NCBI GenBank assembly: GCA_004557905.1
Contig: SFFH01000059.1
Coordinates: forward strand, 1 to 14,356
DNA length: 14,356 nt
Direction: 5' to 3'
From: Clostridiales bacterium
GTDB taxonomy: Bacteria; Bacillota; Clostridia; Christensenellales; Aristaeellaceae
Part shown: piece by piece, positions 14,107 through 14,356 of the stretch
How positions within the stretch are numbered: position 1 is the first letter of the stretch
How the letters are laid out: the number at the start of each line of letters is the position of its first letter
Position numbers and translations under genes: made by a program
The notes under the pieces: model-generated
Told to the model about the DNA's origin: nothing
Database searches by the model: none
The model's input: only the letters and a program-made list of their open reading frames with translations

Positions 14107-14356
14107 ATCAGGCGCGAAGCGAAGAAGGGTCAAGGGATGAAATCCCTTGCGGGGTTTGGGGCGGCGCCCCAAGCGGGTTTGGGACCGGAGCCTGCCGCGC
14201 CCAGTGGGCGATGCAGGCAGGCGGAGCGTCGGGAATCGCAAGGAGCGGCAGGATGCCGCGACTATGCGAGATCCCCGGATCGGCAGCCCAAATATCCGGA
14301 TAAAGTGTAGTTTCAGAGCAGGCTGCGCAGCAGCCTACGATTGAAACGGGTTTGAT
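14107..14356. repeat. Palindrome-rich intergenic tail after the alpha-galactosidase
   Basis: Four inverted repeats occur in 250 bp: CAAGGGAT/ATCCCTTG (14131-14149, 8 bp), TTGGGGC/GCCCCAA (14156-14172, 7 bp), CCGGAT/ATCCGG (14275-14299) and GGCTGC/GCAGCC (14321-14335). The last is embedded in a wider pairing of GTTTCA (14310-14315) with TGAAAC (14342-14347). None is followed by a T tract, so no standard terminator for the alpha-galactosidase is seen. From memory, GGGGTTTGGGGCGG(C)GCCCCAA-type elements are common between genes in gut Clostridia; this was not searched. A small open frame covers the first part. Confidence 0.5.
14137..14310 (+). other. Short open frame inside the palindromic tail (57 codons, probably not a gene)
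   Basis: An ATG at 14137 opens a 57-residue frame ending in TAG at 14308-14310, starting MKSLAGFGAAPQAGLG. Purine-rich AGAAGGG stands a few bases upstream. The composition is glycine, alanine, arginine and proline-rich with no recognisable domain, and the first codons are the palindromes themselves. The likeliest reading is a repeat element that happens to be open, of the sort often annotated as a short hypothetical protein. A real small protein cannot be excluded from sequence alone. Confidence 0.2.

Overview
The window looks like chromosomal DNA from a GC-rich, saccharolytic Gram-positive anaerobe, most likely a gut-type Clostridia (Oscillospirales or Christensenellales are possible; the sequence does not settle it). 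The evidence is: strong AGGAGG-type ribosome binding sites, consensus sigma-A promoters with 17-bp spacers embedded in AT-rich islands of otherwise GC-rich DNA, rho-independent terminators, and the gene families present. Ten genes are supported: nine complete and one partial. No tRNA, rRNA, CRISPR array, insertion sequence, phage gene or defence gene was recognised.

Layout. (a) 1-189, plus strand: C-terminal end of a shikimate kinase, followed by a terminator shared with the opposing genes. (b) 258-4452, minus strand: a type I pullulanase (pulA), then malQ, then a MutT-type Nudix hydrolase that overlaps malQ by 17 bp. malQ has its own strong promoter and a structured leader with a terminator-like hairpin and a LacI/CcpA-type operator. 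(c) 4635-6215, plus strand: pgi, divergent from pulA with back-to-back promoters, closed by a strong terminator. (d) 6418-9825, plus strand: a MATE efflux protein and a GH42 beta-galactosidase, apparently one operon. (e) 9826-9960: a palindromic repeat-like intergenic element. (f) 9961-11693, minus strand: azlC-azlD-HAD phosphatase operon. (g) 11932-14106, plus strand: a GH36 alpha-galactosidase, followed by a 250-bp palindrome-rich tail.

How the genes work together. PulA debranches alpha-1,6 links, MalQ disproportionates the linear maltodextrins and releases glucose, and Pgi carries glucose-6-phosphate into glycolysis. GH42 and GH36 remove beta- and alpha-galactosyl units from oligosaccharides such as galacto-oligosaccharides, melibiose or raffinose. 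None of these hydrolases has a visible signal peptide, so they should act in the cytoplasm on imported oligosaccharides or, for PulA and MalQ, on stored glycogen. No sugar importer is encoded here. AzlCD is a branched-chain amino acid exporter and is metabolically separate.

No clearly novel multi-gene system was found. The points most worth a second look are the malQ leader (promoter, hairpin, nested operator, SD-proximal hairpin), the palindromic elements at 9861-9947 and 14131-14347, and two uncommon operon partnerships (MATE with GH42; HAD phosphatase with AzlCD).
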